From NCBI GenBank assembly GCA_029907355.1, contig JARYLZ010000027.1, positions 1-34,574 on the forward strand: DNA of 34,574 bases, in the 5' to 3' direction. The notes under the pieces are model-generated. The model saw nothing but the letters and a program-made list of their open reading frames with translations, did no database searches and was not told where the DNA came from. Positions 6,814-17,431 of the stretch are shown in pieces (within the stretch, counting starts at the first letter, position 1; each line of letters starts with the position of its first letter). Origin of the DNA: Bacteroidota bacterium (GTDB lineage: Bacteria > Bacteroidota > Ignavibacteria > SZUA-365). Position numbers and translations under genes: made by a program.

Positions 6814-9717
6814 TTATTTCTCCGCTTCGCCCTGCGCGATCTCGAGATAGGTTTCCGCGGGCGGACAGGTGCACACGAGGTTCCTGTCGCCGTACGAGTT
6901 GTTCACGCGCCCTACGGCTGGCCAAAACTTGTTGAAAGCCACGTACGGCAGCGGGAAGACGGCTTGCCGGCGCGTGTACGGGTGTTGCCAGTCGTCGCGC
7001 ACCGCTTCGCGCGCCGTGTGCGGGGCATTGTGCAAGACGTTGTCCTCAGGGTCGGCCTTTCCGTCGATGACGTCCTGGATCTCGCCGCGAATCGCGATCA
7101 TGGCATCGATGAACCGATCGAGTTCCGCCTTCGATTCGCTTTCCGTCGGTTCGATCATCAACGTTCCCGGGACGGGGAACGAGACCGTCGGCGCGTGGAA
7201 ATTGTAATCCATCAGCCGTTTCGCGACGTCTTCCGCCTCGATGCCGGCGGATTTGAACGGCCGTAGATCGAGGATGAACTCGTGCGCGACGCGGCCGTTC
7301 TTCCCCGTGTAGAGAATGGGGTAATACGGTTCGAGGCGGGATTTCAGGTAATTCGCGTTCAGGATGGCCGCCTCCGATACTTCGGTGAGCCCCTCCGGAC
7401 CGAGCATTTTCATGTAGGCGTAGGAGATGGGCAGGATGCTCGCGCTCCCCCACGGCGCCGAGGCGACGGCAGTGATGGCTTTCTCTCCTCCGACGCGAAC
7501 GACCGGGTGTCCCGGCAGGTACGGGGCGAGGTGAGCGGCGACGCATATCGGTCCCATGCCGGGGCCTCCTCCCCCGTGCGGGATGGCGAACGTCTTGTGC
7601 AGGTTGATATGGCAGACATCGGCGCCGATCAGGCCCGGATTGGTCAGCCCCACCTGTGCGTTCAGGTTGGCCCCGTCCATGTACACTTGCCCGCCGTGCT
7701 CGTGGACGATCCGGCAGATCTCGCTGATCCTTTCCTCGAAGACCCCATGCGTCGAGGGGTAGGTCACCATGAGGGCGAGGAGCTCGTTCGCATGTTCCTC
7801 CGCTTTCCGGCGGAGATCGTCGACATCGATATTCCCCCCGGCATCGCAGGCGACGACGACGACGCGGCAGCCCGCCATCACGGCGCTGGCCGGGTTGGTT
7901 CCATGGGCGGATGCGGGGATGAGCGCCACATTCCTCCGGGTCTCCCCCCGTCCATGCTGGTAGGCGCGGATGACCATGAGTCCCGTGTACTCTCCCTGCG
8001 CGCCGGAGTTGGGTTGGAGGGAACAGGCGGAGAGCCCGGTGACGGCGCAGAGCATGTCTTCCAGTTCACGGAACATCGCCCGGTAGCCCGCCGCCTGAGC
8101 TTCCGGGACGAAGGGATGCAGCTCCGTGAACGCGGGCCAGGTGATCGGCTCCATAGCGGTGGTGGGGTTCAGCTTCATCGTGCACGAGCCGAGCGAGATC
8201 ATCGAATGAGCGAGCGAGAGATCACGGTTTTCGAGGCGCTTGATGTACCGTAACATCTCGGTTTCGGAGTGATACAGGCGGAACACCGGATGCGTGAGGA
8301 TATCGCCCCGGCGGCGGAGTTCCAGGGGGTACTCATCGCGGAGACCCTCGAAGAGGTCCGCGAGCGGCCCCGTCTCCTTCCCTGCAGCATCCGCGAAAAC
8401 AGCGGCGATGCGCCGGACATCCCCCTCGTCGCAGGTCTCATCCAGGGAAATACCGATGTGGGTCGCATCGACGATGCGGAAATTCATGCAAGCTTTCTCC
8501 GCACGCTCGCGGATCGCCTCGGCGTCTGGGACGCGCACCCTCAACGTGTCGAAGAACACGGCGTTTTCCTGTTCGTATCCGAGTCTCCGCAGGGCACGCT
8601 CGAGTGCCAGAGCGAGAAGGTGCACGTTCCGCGCTATGCGCCGAAGCCCATCGGGACCGTGGTACACGGCATACATGCCGGCCATCACGGCAAGGAGCGC
8701 CTGGGAAGTGCAGATGTTGGACGTGGCCTTTTCCCGCTTGATGTGCTGTTCGCGTGTCTGGAGCGTCATGCGGAACGCCGTCCGGCCCTGGGCATCGATT
8801 GAAACGCCGATGATACGACCGGGCATCTGGCGGATATACTCGCGGCGCGTTGCGAAGAACCCCGCATGCGGGCCGCCGTAGCCCATGGGAACGCCGAAGC
8901 GCTGGGCGCTCCCGATGGCGACGTCGGCGCCGATTTCTCCCGGTGGAACGAGATCGACGAGCGCGAGAAGGTCCGTCGCCACGACGGTGAGCACGCCGTG
9001 TTCGTGCGCCCGTTGGATGAAGGCACGCGGGTCGCGGACGGCACCATCTTGCGCCGGGTATTGGATGATCGCTCCGAAGAAGGAATGGTCGAGTTCCACG
9101 GTCCGTTCGTCGCCGATCACGAGTTCAATCCCGAGCGGCGCCGATCGCGTCTTGAGGACGTCGATTGTCTGGGGGAAACAGGTGTCCGACACGAAGAATT
9201 TCCTCGCCCCGGCCCGATCGGATTTCCGATGTGCGATTCCCGCCAGCATGATCATCGCTTCCGCCGCCGAGGTGCCCTCGTCGAGCAGGGAGGCGTTCGC
9301 GATCTCCATGCCGGTCAGGTCCGACACCATGGTCTGGAAGTTCAGCATCGCCTCGAGCCTGCCCTGCGCGATCTCCGCCTGGTACGGCGTATACTGGGTG
9401 TACCAGCCGGGGTTCTCGAGGATGTTGCGGAGAATGACGGAAGGGGTGATCGTCCCGTACCACCCTATGCCGATGTAGGTGGCATAGCGCTCGTTCTGAG
9501 CTGCGAGGGCGGCGAGATGTTCGAGCATCCGCCGTTCGCTCATCGGCGGCGGGAGATCGGGCGGTGCCGCCTGCCTGATGTGGGCGGGAACGGTTTCCTC
9601 GATGAGCTCATCGAGAGTACGCACGCCGCACGCGGCGAGCATGGCGTCTTTCTCCGCCTCGCGCGGTCCGATATGACGGTGGGCGAAGGATTCTTCAATC
9701 AGCGTGTTCGGGTCCAT
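6814..9717 (-). CDS. gcvP: Glycine dehydrogenase (decarboxylating), P-protein
   Basis: The 967-residue protein is a full-length homodimeric-type glycine cleavage P-protein. It decarboxylates glycine with pyridoxal phosphate and passes the aminomethyl group to lipoyl-GcvH. Both homologous halves are present on one chain: the N-terminal half with [11 protein letters not shown] and [16 protein letters not shown], and the catalytic half with [32 protein letters not shown] and the PLP-lysine motif [16 protein letters not shown] with Lys708. Many relatives split this into gcvPA and gcvPB; here it is fused. The GTGAGAA upstream of the ATG contains a Shine-Dalgarno-like AGGTGAG at 4-nt spacing. A terminator after rnc separates it from the fab operon, so it probably has its own promoter, which I could not find. 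GcvT and GcvH are not in the window. Confidence 0.97.
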   Translation of the reverse strand: MDPNTLIEESFAHRHIGPREAEKDAMLAACGVRTLDELIEETVPAHIRQAAPPDLPPPMSERRMLEHLAALAAQNERYATYIGIGWYGTITPSVILRNILENPGWYTQYTPYQAEIAQGRLEAMLNFQTMVSDLTGMEIANASLLDEGTSAAEAMIMLAGIAHRKSDRAGARKFFVSDTCFPQTIDVLKTRSAPLGIELVIGDERTVELDHSFFGAIIQYPAQDGAVRDPRAFIQRAHEHGVLTVVATDLLALVDLVPPGEIGADVAIGSAQRFGVPMGYGGPHAGFFATRREYIRQMPGRIIGVSIDAQGRTAFRMTLQTREQHIKREKATSNICTSQALLAVMAGMYAVYHGPDGLRRIARNVHLLALALERALRRLGYEQENAVFFDTLRVRVPDAEAIRERAEKACMNFRIVDATHIGISLDETCDEGDVRRIAAVFADAAGKETGPLADLFEGLRDEYPLELRRRGDILTHPVFRLYHSETEMLRYIKRLENRDLSLAHSMISLGSCTMKLNPTTAMEPITWPAFTELHPFVPEAQAAGYRAMFRELEDMLCAVTGLSACSLQPNSGAQGEYTGLMVIRAYQHGRGETRRNVALIPASAHGTNPASAVMAGCRVVVVACDAGGNIDVDDLRRKAEEHANELLALMVTYPSTHGVFEERISEICRIVHEHGGQVYMDGANLNAQVGLTNPGLIGADVCHINLHKTFAIPHGGGGPGMGPICVAAHLAPYLPGHPVVRVGGEKAITAVASAPWGSASILPISYAYMKMLGPEGLTEVSEAAILNANYLKSRLEPYYPILYTGKNGRVAHEFILDLRPFKSAGIEAEDVAKRLMDYNFHAPTVSFPVPGTLMIEPTESESKAELDRFIDAMIAIRGEIQDVIDGKADPEDNVLHNAPHTAREAVRDDWQHPYTRRQAVFPLPYVAFNKFWPAVGRVNNSYGDRNLVCTCPPAETYLEIAQGEAEK

Positions 9718-9759
9718 TTCTCACCTGTGGATTGATGCGGTGGTACCGGCTCCCCTCGG

Positions 9760-9789
9760 AAAAAGCGCCTGCGGAGGAGTCTCGCGCTT
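9760..9789 (-). terminator. Intrinsic terminator at the end of the fab-rnc operon
   Basis: On the minus strand AAGCGC (9784-9789) pairs with GCGCTT (9763-9768) across a 15-nt loop and runs straight into a T-tract (complement of A at 9760-9764). The 5' arm touches the rnc stop codon. This is one of the few hairpins in the window with a proper U-tract. Confidence 0.6.
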
Positions 9790-10616
9790 CACACCCCCGT
9801 GTCGCCTGTTTCCCGTGAACGGAAATACTCCAGTGCGGCCGCCGCGGCGGTCTGTTCCGCCGCCTTCTTGCTCCCACCCGACCCGCGTCCTACGGGGATG
9901 CCGTTCACCTGGACTTCGACCGTGAAGACGGGACTGTGGTCGGGACCGCTCTCGTCGAGGGTAACGTAACGCGGCAGACCCATCCCCCGTGCCTGTGCGT
10001 ACTCGAGCAGACGGCTCTTGTAGTTGTCGTCCACCGCCAGGCGGAGGGATGTGAACTGGGAAAGGATCTGGTCTTCGATGAACGTTTTCGCTGCCTTGTA
10101 CCCGCCGTCGAGGTATATCGCGGCAATGAAGGCTTCGAGTGCATCGACGAGTATCGAATCGCTTCCCGCGCGTATCGCTTGATGTGCGCTGGGGCTCATC
10201 AGCAGAAAATCCTCCAGGCGCAACCGATGGGCGCATTCCGCGAGCGAAGCCCTGCTGACGATGCGGGCGCGGATTTTGGAAAGTTCGCCTTCCTCGGCAT
10301 CGGGGAATGCGTGGTAGATATGCTCCGCGGTGACGAGATTGAGAATGGAATCCCCCAGGAATTCCATGCGCTCGTTCGACTGCGTGACGCCCGGCGAGCA
10401 CAGCTGGAGGTAAGAACGATGGATGATCGCCTGGAGGAAATACTTCTCGTGCCGGACGTGGTACCCTGTCCGGCGGGCGAACTCGCCGCAATCGAAACTC
10501 AGCGGCGCAGATACGGCGACACGCCCTTCATCCTGGACATGTTCGGCGGAAGGGGGAGCGGAAGGCCGGGACGATGTGCTACGGGGTGCGAAGAACAGCT
10601 TGAGCAGGCGGAACAT
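9789..10616 (-). CDS. rnc: Ribonuclease III
   Basis: The 275-residue enzyme cuts double-stranded RNA in rRNA and mRNA processing. The nuclease signature NERMEFLGDSIL is at 81-92 with catalytic Glu85 and Asp89, and the second acidic cluster lies in ILVDALEAFIAAIYLDGG. A double-stranded RNA-binding domain follows, ending in GSGGSKKAAEQTAAAAALEYF. An extra N-terminal basic and low-complexity stretch of about 40 residues precedes the conserved region; MFRLLKLFF could be a short helix, or the true start could be internal, but no good internal ATG exists before the domain. It starts 19 bp after fabF and is the last gene of the fatty-acid operon, a position commonly seen in many bacteria. Confidence 0.95.
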   Translation of the reverse strand: MFRLLKLFFAPRSTSSRPSAPPSAEHVQDEGRVAVSAPLSFDCGEFARRTGYHVRHEKYFLQAIIHRSYLQLCSPGVTQSNERMEFLGDSILNLVTAEHIYHAFPDAEEGELSKIRARIVSRASLAECAHRLRLEDFLLMSPSAHQAIRAGSDSILVDALEAFIAAIYLDGGYKAAKTFIEDQILSQFTSLRLAVDDNYKSRLLEYAQARGMGLPRYVTLDESGPDHSPVFTVEVQVNGIPVGRGSGGSKKAAEQTAAAAALEYFRSRETGDTGV

Positions 10617-10635
10617 ACGGGACGGGGTGGCGGCC

Positions 10636-11886
<1,251 letters not shown>

Positions 11887-11967
11887 CGATCTCCTCCTGT
11901 TTGAAAACTGCGGGCCTTTCCGGGGTTTGCCGGCGGGTTATGACGCGGGCGTTCCAGGGGGGAGGGT

Positions 11968-12207
11968 TCAGGAAGCGGCATGTTCCTTGATGTATGCGAT
12001 CGCTTGACCGACGGTCGTGATCTTTTCCGCATCCTCGTCGGCGATCTGGAGATTGAACGCCTTTTCGAGTTCCATGACGAGTTCCACCGTGTCGAGGGAA
12101 TCCGCCCCGAGATCGTTCGTAAAGGACGCTGATTCGGTCACCTGACTCTCTTCGACACCCAGTTTGTTGACGATGATTTGTTTGACTTTCTGCTCGATAT
12201 CGGTCAT
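11968..12207 (-). CDS. acpP: Acyl carrier protein
   Basis: The 79-residue acidic helical protein carries growing acyl chains on a 4'-phosphopantetheine arm. The attachment serine is Ser37 within [16 protein letters not shown], a canonical match. The length is typical. A GGAGG Shine-Dalgarno sits 6 nt before the ATG, in keeping with the high expression expected of ACP. It lies between fabG (67 bp upstream) and fabF (81 bp downstream), the usual order. Confidence 0.97.
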   Translation of the reverse strand: MTDIEQKVKQIIVNKLGVEESQVTESASFTNDLGADSLDTVELVMELEKAFNLQIADEDAEKITTVGQAIAYIKEHAAS

Positions 12208-12274
12208 GGGAAACCTCCGCGAAAAGTGAAGAAGGGGAAAAAGCGAATGTGAAATCTCGATCCGGGCGAATTCC

Positions 12275-13021
12275 CTACATGAGCATACCGCCGTCGATGC
12301 AGAGAACTTGACCAGTAATATACGCAGATTTATCGGAAGCGAAGAACAAGACGGCCTCGGCGACGTCCGACGGGTTCCCCGGTCGTCTCAGGGGGATGAC
12401 GCGCAGGAATGCTTCCCGTTGCTCCGCGCTGAGCACCGCGGTCATGTCGGTTTCGATGTACCCTGGGGCCACCGCGTTCACGGTGATGTTGCGGGAGGCG
12501 AGTTCCTTCGCGATCGATTTCGTGAAGCCGATCAATCCCGCTTTCGACGCCGCGTAATTCGCCTGCCCCGCGTTCCCCATGATCCCAACCACGGACGAGA
12601 TGTTGATGATGCGGCCGTACCGCTGGCGCGCCATGACCTTCGCGACTTCTCTCGTCACGAGAAACGCCCCGCGGAGATTGACCGCCAGAACGGCGTCCCA
12701 GTCCTCGTCGTTCATGCGCATGAGGAGCCGGTCGCGGGTGATGCCTGCATTATTGACGAGAACGTCGATTCGACCGAAGGTTTCTGCGATTTCCGCAACG
12801 GATTTCTGGATCGCCGTGCTATCGGTGATATCGACCGTACGGCTCTCGATGCGGCGTCCCGCAGAGCGGTACGTGTCGAAGCCCCCGTCGAAATCGTCCG
12901 GAAAGACACGGTCGAACACCGCGACATCCGCCCCTTCCCGACCGCATACGTGTGCGATTTCACGCCCTATCCCGCGGCCGCCTCCCGTCACGAGAACCGT
13001 TTTCCCTTGAAGATCATTCAT
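12275..13021 (-). CDS. fabG: 3-oxoacyl-ACP reductase
   Basis: The 248-residue short-chain dehydrogenase reduces 3-oxoacyl-ACP with NADPH. It shows the nucleotide-binding TGGGRGIG near residue 12, NNAGITRD in the middle, the catalytic serine in [11 protein letters not shown] and the YAASKAG motif supplying Tyr and Lys. The C-terminal [15 protein letters not shown] ending is characteristic of FabG. Its ATG overlaps the fabD stop by 4 nt (ATGA), indicating translational coupling. Length is normal for the family. Confidence 0.97.
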   Translation of the reverse strand: MNDLQGKTVLVTGGGRGIGREIAHVCGREGADVAVFDRVFPDDFDGGFDTYRSAGRRIESRTVDITDSTAIQKSVAEIAETFGRIDVLVNNAGITRDRLLMRMNDEDWDAVLAVNLRGAFLVTREVAKVMARQRYGRIINISSVVGIMGNAGQANYAASKAGLIGFTKSIAKELASRNITVNAVAPGYIETDMTAVLSAEQREAFLRVIPLRRPGNPSDVAEAVLFFASDKSAYITGQVLCIDGGMLM

Positions 13022-13959
13022 CGTCGATCCTCCGTATCGAGTGAAAGAGTCGCCCGTACGCGTTCGATTTCCTCGGCTGTTCCGGCGGTCTCGCAGGGGG
13101 CGTTCGGGTCGATGCGCTTGAGGAGTCCCTGGAGAACATTTCCCGGCCCGACCTCGATGAATCGCTCCATACCCTCGCGTATCATATTGCGCATGCTCTG
13201 TTCCCAGAGGACCGGCGAGGTGATCTGCCGAAAGAGCATGGTGCGAATCGTCGCTGCATCCTGAACGGGCTCGGCCGTGACATTCGTGTAGACGGGAAAG
13301 GAAGCGTCTCGGATCGGCGTCGAGTCTAAGACGCTAGCCATCTCGTCCTGGGCATACTGCATGAGCGGCGAGTGAAACGCCCCGCTGACCGGGAGTTTTT
13401 TCACGATGCGGACCCCCCGGGACTTGAGGATCTCAAGAGCGCGTTCCACGCCGGTCAGGCTGCCGGAGATGACGATTTGGCCGGGTGAGTTGAAATTTGC
13501 GGCTTGGACAACACCGGTCGCCGAAGCTTCCCGGCAAGCCTCCTCCACGAGGGAGGCTTCGGCCCCGATGACTGCCGCCATCGTCCCGGGTGACCGGGAA
13601 CCGCTCTCCTGCATCAGTTCGCCTCGTTTCTTGACGAGGCGCAAGCCGTCTTCGAAGGAGAGCGCCCCCGCGGAGACGAGGGCGGAATATTCGCCGAGCG
13701 AATGGCCCGCTGCAGAGGTGGGGCGCACGCCGAGCAACCGCGCGACGGCGATGCTGTGGAGAAAAATCGCCGGTTGCGTGTACATGGTCTGTCGGAGTTC
13801 GTCTTCCGGGCCCTCGAAACAAATGCGGGAGAGAGACGCACCCATGATCTCGTCGGCGAGGCGGTAGAGGTCACGGATTTCCGCGAAGCGGTCGGCGAGG
13901 TCCTTGCCCATGCCGACATACTGCGATGCCTGACCGGGGAAGAGAAAAGCGATGCGCAT
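13018..13959 (-). CDS. fabD: Malonyl-CoA:ACP transacylase
   Basis: This 313-residue enzyme loads malonyl groups from CoA onto ACP. The nucleophile elbow GHSLGEYSALV contains Ser87, and the later SGAFHSPLM supplies the catalytic His. FPGQASQYVGMG at the N-terminus and VGPGNVLQGLLKR near the C-terminus are family hallmarks. It starts 15 bp after fabH and overlaps fabG by 4 nt. No oddities were seen. Confidence 0.97.
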   Translation of the reverse strand: MRIAFLFPGQASQYVGMGKDLADRFAEIRDLYRLADEIMGASLSRICFEGPEDELRQTMYTQPAIFLHSIAVARLLGVRPTSAAGHSLGEYSALVSAGALSFEDGLRLVKKRGELMQESGSRSPGTMAAVIGAEASLVEEACREASATGVVQAANFNSPGQIVISGSLTGVERALEILKSRGVRIVKKLPVSGAFHSPLMQYAQDEMASVLDSTPIRDASFPVYTNVTAEPVQDAATIRTMLFRQITSPVLWEQSMRNMIREGMERFIEVGPGNVLQGLLKRIDPNAPCETAGTAEEIERVRATLSLDTEDRR

Positions 13960-13974
13960 CCGGGTGCTCCGCCG

Positions 13975-14967
13975 TCAGATCGACCAACGCACGTAAGCGG
14001 CGCCCCACGTATACCCCGCGCCGAACGCTGCCAACACGATGTTGTCGCCGCGTTTCAGCCTGCCGTCCGCATAGTATTCCGCCAGGCAGCTGGGGATCGT
14101 CGCGGCCGTCGTGTTGCCGTACCGGTCGATGTTGATCATCACCTTGTCCATACCGATCCCCATACGGTCCGCGGTGGCCTGGATGATGCGGAGGTTCGCC
14201 TGGTGCGGTACGAGCCATGCGACATCGTCGCTGCTGAGGTTATTGCGCCGCATGATCTCGACAGCCGCTTCCGCCATGCCGATGACCGCCACTTTGAAGA
14301 CCGATTTCCCGTCCTGGTAGATGTAATGCCAGCCCTTGTCCACGGTTTCATGGGTCGCCGGGTGCCTGCTTCCGCCTGCCTTCATGTGAAGCGTTTCCTC
14401 GCCGCACCCGTCCATGTAATTCACCCAGTCGAGGTAGCCGTACCCCGGTTCGTCACCCGGTTCGAGGAGGACCGCCGCCCCGCCGTCCCCGAAGAGAATG
14501 CAATTGTTGCGATCCCGGTAGTCGGTGATCGACGACATCGTGTCCGCACCGATGACGAGCACCTTGGAGTAGGTACCGGCGATGATGAACTGGGCGCCCG
14601 TAGCGAGGGCGTAGAGGAAACCGGAACACGCCCCGCTGAGGTCGAAGCCCCATGCGCGCGAGGCCCCGATCCTGTTCTGGACCAGTGCGGCCGTGCTGGG
14701 GAAGAACATGTCCGGTGTGACGGTCGCCACGATGATCAAATCGACCTGGTCGGCCCCGATGCCTCGCATGGCGAGCGTTCGGCGGGCCGCTTCCACGGCG
14801 AGGTCCGATGTGGCTTGGTTCTCGACGACGTGGCGCTCGCGGATACCGGTCCGCGTGACGATCCACTCGTCGCTCGTGTCGAGGTACGATTCGAAGTACG
14901 CGTTCGTGAGGATCTTATCCGGTGCGTAGTGACCGACGGCGGTGATGGCGGGTGTTTTCATGTGCAT
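13975..14967 (-). CDS. fabH: 3-oxoacyl-ACP synthase III
   Basis: The 330-residue enzyme starts fatty-acid synthesis by condensing acyl-CoA with malonyl-ACP. Catalytic Cys114 lies in [13 protein letters not shown], the His in [11 protein letters not shown], and the Asn in the [14 protein letters not shown] block. The N-terminal [16 protein letters not shown] is characteristic. The first two possible starts are ATGs at 14967 and 14961; both are plausible. It lies 43 bp after plsX and 15 bp before fabD. Confidence 0.97.
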   Translation of the reverse strand: MHMKTPAITAVGHYAPDKILTNAYFESYLDTSDEWIVTRTGIRERHVVENQATSDLAVEAARRTLAMRGIGADQVDLIIVATVTPDMFFPSTAALVQNRIGASRAWGFDLSGACSGFLYALATGAQFIIAGTYSKVLVIGADTMSSITDYRDRNNCILFGDGGAAVLLEPGDEPGYGYLDWVNYMDGCGEETLHMKAGGSRHPATHETVDKGWHYIYQDGKSVFKVAVIGMAEAAVEIMRRNNLSSDDVAWLVPHQANLRIIQATADRMGIGMDKVMINIDRYGNTTAATIPSCLAEYYADGRLKRGDNIVLAAFGAGYTWGAAYVRWSI

Positions 14968-15010
14968 CGTTCCGATAGGTACGAAGGATGGGAAAATGTG
15001 TGCGGCTCTG

Positions 15011-16042
15011 TCAGGTTTCCGCCGCCGTTTGAAAGGAACGCACGCTCGCAGCGATGTGTTCGCTCACCCGGCGGTCGATCATTTCTCTCGCCTTGAAAAT
15101 CATATTTCGGACGGCTTTCGGCGTGGAACGGCCGTGCCCGATGATGGCGACGCCGTTCACGCCCAGTAAGGGGACGCCGCCGTGCTCCTGGTAATCCCAT
15201 TCTCGCATGATGTTCCGTAACGTGCCGGATGCAAGACCGACGGCGAGTCGATTCCAAAGCCCTTTGCCGGCCGCATGGCGCAACTTCGTTTTCAGAAAAA
15301 GGGGCACGGACTCGGCGAACTTCAGGAGAATGTTCCCGATGAAACCGTCGCACACCACGACATCGGCTTTGCCCTTCAGGATGTCGCGCCCCTCCACGTT
15401 CCCGACGAACCGAAAGGGCGCGTTCTTCATCAGGCGGTGGGCTTCGACGACCGCTTCGTTCCCCTTACTTTCCTCTTCGCCGACGCTGAGCAGGCCGACC
15501 GCCGGGCGTTCGATCCCGAGCATCATGCCCACGAACACCGCGCCCATGACGCCGAACTGGACGAGGTGCCGCGGTGTGGAGTCGACGTTCGCACCCGCGT
15601 CGACGACCAGTACACGCCCGCGTTCCGACGGGAAGAACGTTCCGATGGTCGGTCGCGCGATCCCGGCGATTCGCCCGAGGATGAGCGTCGCCGCGGCCAT
15701 CATGGCACCGGTATTTCCGGCACCGACACACCCGTGGACTTCCCCGTCGCGATGGGACTCCAACATGCGCACGACGGAGGCATCCCGTTTCGTCTTGACG
15801 GCTGCCGTCGCCGATTCATGCATCCCGATGGTGTCGGGGGCGTGCACGATGGAAATGTCCTTCGTGCTGGCGGGATCGCCGAGGAGCGTCTGGATCCGGG
15901 CTTCATCACCGAAGAGACGGACCTGGAACTCTCCTCCGCCCTCCGTGACGGCGGCGATGGCGCCTTCGATGATCGCCTCCGGCGCATAATCCCCGCCCAT
16001 GGCGTCGACGCCGATGACGAGAGTCGCTTCGCTCACGAGCAC
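15011..16042 (-). CDS. plsX: Phosphate acyltransferase PlsX
   Basis: The 343-residue protein makes acyl-phosphate from acyl-ACP for phospholipid synthesis and is membrane-associated. The N-terminal [20 protein letters not shown], central [21 protein letters not shown], and [18 protein letters not shown] near the end are diagnostic. The assigned start at 16042 is a GTG; a second GTG two codons later (16036) would also fit, and no ATG is available close to the conserved start. It sits 88 bp after rpmF, a gap that holds a small hairpin. Confidence 0.95.
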   Translation of the reverse strand: MLVSEATLVIGVDAMGGDYAPEAIIEGAIAAVTEGGGEFQVRLFGDEARIQTLLGDPASTKDISIVHAPDTIGMHESATAAVKTKRDASVVRMLESHRDGEVHGCVGAGNTGAMMAAATLILGRIAGIARPTIGTFFPSERGRVLVVDAGANVDSTPRHLVQFGVMGAVFVGMMLGIERPAVGLLSVGEEESKGNEAVVEAHRLMKNAPFRFVGNVEGRDILKGKADVVVCDGFIGNILLKFAESVPLFLKTKLRHAAGKGLWNRLAVGLASGTLRNIMREWDYQEHGGVPLLGVNGVAIIGHGRSTPKAVRNMIFKAREMIDRRVSEHIAASVRSFQTAAET

Positions 16043-16091
16043 ACCGGGACGCAGTTCATCGTGTCGTGTTTCTCTCCCCCGCTCGCTCGCC

Positions 16092-16107
16092 CTCTCGTTC
16101 CCGAGAG
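16092..16107. other. Small perfect hairpin in the rpmF-plsX gap
   Basis: CTCTCG (16092-16097) pairs with CGAGAG (16102-16107) around a TTCC loop. There is no U-tract. It could be a processing or stabilising element that sets ribosomal protein expression apart from the fab genes, or it may have no function. Confidence 0.3.
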
Positions 16108-16130
16108 ATGACCGAACAGGGACAGGGCGG

Positions 16131-16310
16131 TTATGCCTTCGGGGTAATGATCGATCTGCCGTTGTAATACCCGCAGTTCGGGCAGATACGGTGCTGCAGC
16201 TTCGTCTCCTGGCAGTTCGGGCAAACCATCGTCGCCGGCCTCTCCGCCTTGTAATGCGTGCGGCGTTTGCGCGTGCGCGTCTTCGAGTGGCGATGCTTGG
16301 GGTTCGGCAT
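16131..16310 (-). CDS. rpmF: Ribosomal protein L32
   Basis: A 59-residue minus-strand frame translates as the start MPNPKHRHSKTRTRKRRTHY followed by two zinc-ribbon pairs, CPNC (residues 30-33) and CPNC (43-46), and ends GRSIITPKA. This is bacterial L32 of the four-cysteine (zinc-binding) type, part of the large ribosomal subunit. It starts 20 bp after the DUF177 gene and precedes plsX, the standard bacterial order. It is too short for many ORF finders but is unambiguous. Confidence 0.96.
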   Translation of the reverse strand: MPNPKHRHSKTRTRKRRTHYKAERPATMVCPNCQETKLQHRICPNCGYYNGRSIITPKA

Positions 16311-16330
16311 CGTGAGAATCTCCTTGCTGA

Positions 16331-16855
16331 TTACACGTCGTTATCCGATTCGAAAGGAAATTTCAACCTATCCCACGGGGAATTCAACGAAATCCCCGGC
16401 GGTACCAACCGCTCCGCCAAAACGGGTGCGATGCATGTGGGGTTCCCCTCCGCATCGTCCGGGCAGACGCGACGCATCGGAATGGAAAGCAGGACGAAAT
16501 CCCGGACATCGTCCGCGAGATCGATCACCGTTTCGTCCGGGTCGATGATCCGAACGTCATCCTCGTCCACACGCCTTGCTGCTTCGGCGTCTCGCGTGTA
16601 GAACAACGTGAACGAGACGTCGATGGGGAGAGTGACTGGTTCAAGGCAGCGATCGCAGGGGTAAACGGCTTTCGTCTCCACGTGCGCCCGGAGGACGGTC
16701 TGCTCGTGCGTCTTCTCGAGATGCACGCGGATATCCAATTCCTGTTCGAATTCAGCGGGAAGCCCGATTTCACCGGGCAGGCATTTCATTCCGATATCGT
16801 GCCCCCCTTCTGGGAGACCGAGAATGCGAATCGGTATATGTACGGGATGTGCCAT
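16331..16855 (-). CDS. DUF177 / YceD family protein
   Basis: The 174-residue protein belongs to the YceD/DUF177 family, which almost always sits just before rpmF and is linked to 23S rRNA or large-subunit accumulation. Visible features are the CDRC motif in AVYPCDRCLEPVTL, the acidic middle (DEDDVRIIDPDETVIDLADDVRD), and the C-terminal pair of cysteines in RRVCPDDAEGNPTC, a reduced form of the usual C-terminal cysteine block. The start at 16855 is chosen because the operon promoter at 16879-16909 lies downstream of the alternative in-frame ATG at 16936, so the longer form would not be transcribed. It is the first gene of the operon. Confidence 0.9.
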   Translation of the reverse strand: MAHPVHIPIRILGLPEGGHDIGMKCLPGEIGLPAEFEQELDIRVHLEKTHEQTVLRAHVETKAVYPCDRCLEPVTLPIDVSFTLFYTRDAEAARRVDEDDVRIIDPDETVIDLADDVRDFVLLSIPMRRVCPDDAEGNPTCIAPVLAERLVPPGISLNSPWDRLKFPFESDNDV

Positions 16856-16878
16856 TCCTCTTTTTTCAAACGAGAAAA

Positions 16879-16909
16879 TAAATATACCGTACAATGGCTT
16901 GCTTTCAAA
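16879..16909 (-). promoter_or_regulatory. Promoter of the DUF177-rpmF-plsX-fab-rnc operon
   Basis: On the minus strand TTTG (16906-16909), a 19-nt spacer and TATATTTA (16879-16886) match the TTTG / TAnnTTTG consensus with 7 of 8 in the -7 box. Transcription would start around 16872, giving a leader of under 20 nt before the ATG at 16855. The surrounding 16820-17045 is visibly more AT-rich than the genes. Confidence 0.65.
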
Positions 16910-17007
16910 TATGATATTCGGCGACTTCATTTCCACATGATGGCCAATGCATCATCATTTCGGATCGAATCCTGCATTCGCGTACGGTAAACCGAAGAAA
17001 AGCGGAT

Positions 17008-17038
17008 TTTGAAGCTTACCGTCTATCTCGTATGTTTC
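17008..17038 (+). promoter_or_regulatory. Promoter of tRNA-His
   Basis: TTTG (17008-17011), a 19-nt spacer and TATGTTTC (17031-17038) match the consensus with 7 of 8 in the -7 box. The predicted start of transcription, near 17045, is about 5 nt before the mature tRNA end, as expected for a single tRNA gene. Confidence 0.65.
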
Positions 17039-17049
17039 TTTCAGCATAT

Positions 17050-17123
17050 GGTGAGCGTAGCTCAGCTGGTAGAGCATCAGATTGTGGCTCTGAGGGTCGC
17101 GGGTTCGAGCCCCGTCGCTCACC
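17050..17123 (+). tRNA. tRNA-His (GUG)
   Basis: The cloverleaf folds fully: acceptor GTGAGCG (17051-17057) with CGCTCAC (17116-17122); D-arm GCTC..GAGC; anticodon stem TCAGA/TCTGA with loop TTGTGGC, giving anticodon GTG at 17084-17086; and T-arm GCGGG/CCCGT with loop TTCGAGC. The base before the acceptor stem is G (17050) and the discriminator is C (17123), forming the extra G-1:C73 pair that is the hallmark of tRNA-His. The 3' CCA is not fully encoded: the sequence continues CCG. It stands alone, with its own promoter, divergent from the fab operon. Confidence 0.96.
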
Positions 17124-17431
17124 CGAAAAGGACTCCGGATACCGGTCGAGGTATCTTCGGAAATCTCCAATAAAAGGGCGGGCAAATATTTCCGGCCCTG
17201 GACGGGATGGTCGATTCTCAATCAAGGGATGCGACCCGATAGACGGGAGAGGGTACTGTATCGTCCTTGGCGATCAGAGGAGCGGATTTTTTCACGGGAA
17301 ACAGAGAATTCGCTTTCTGCGTGTCCCGGACGCGCTCGGAGGCATCGCCCTCTACCGACTCGATCACGGAAAATGATTTCCCCATGGCTTAACCCCTTGT
17401 CTCCCGGCGCCGTATGTTCCCACTACTTCGA
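17124..17431. other. Intergenic region after tRNA-His
   Basis: No gene is supported in this 308-bp stretch, which lies between tRNA-His and the 3' end of nrfA. The open frames here are continuations of tRNA readings and lack any recognisable protein. A hairpin follows the tRNA: GATACC (17138-17143) with GGTATC (17150-17155), extended by CCG/CGG over a TT bulge. It has no T-run but may mark the tRNA transcript end. Confidence 0.5.

Noticed and set aside
13702-15096. 464-codon plus-strand frame
   Set aside because: It is antisense to fabD and fabH, which are unmistakable.
16033-16224. 63-codon minus-strand frame over rpmF
   Set aside because: It is out of frame with the clear L32 reading at 16131-16310.
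17050-17160. tRNA-His as an integration site
   Set aside because: No repeat of the tRNA 3' end, no integrase and no mobile genes were found nearby.
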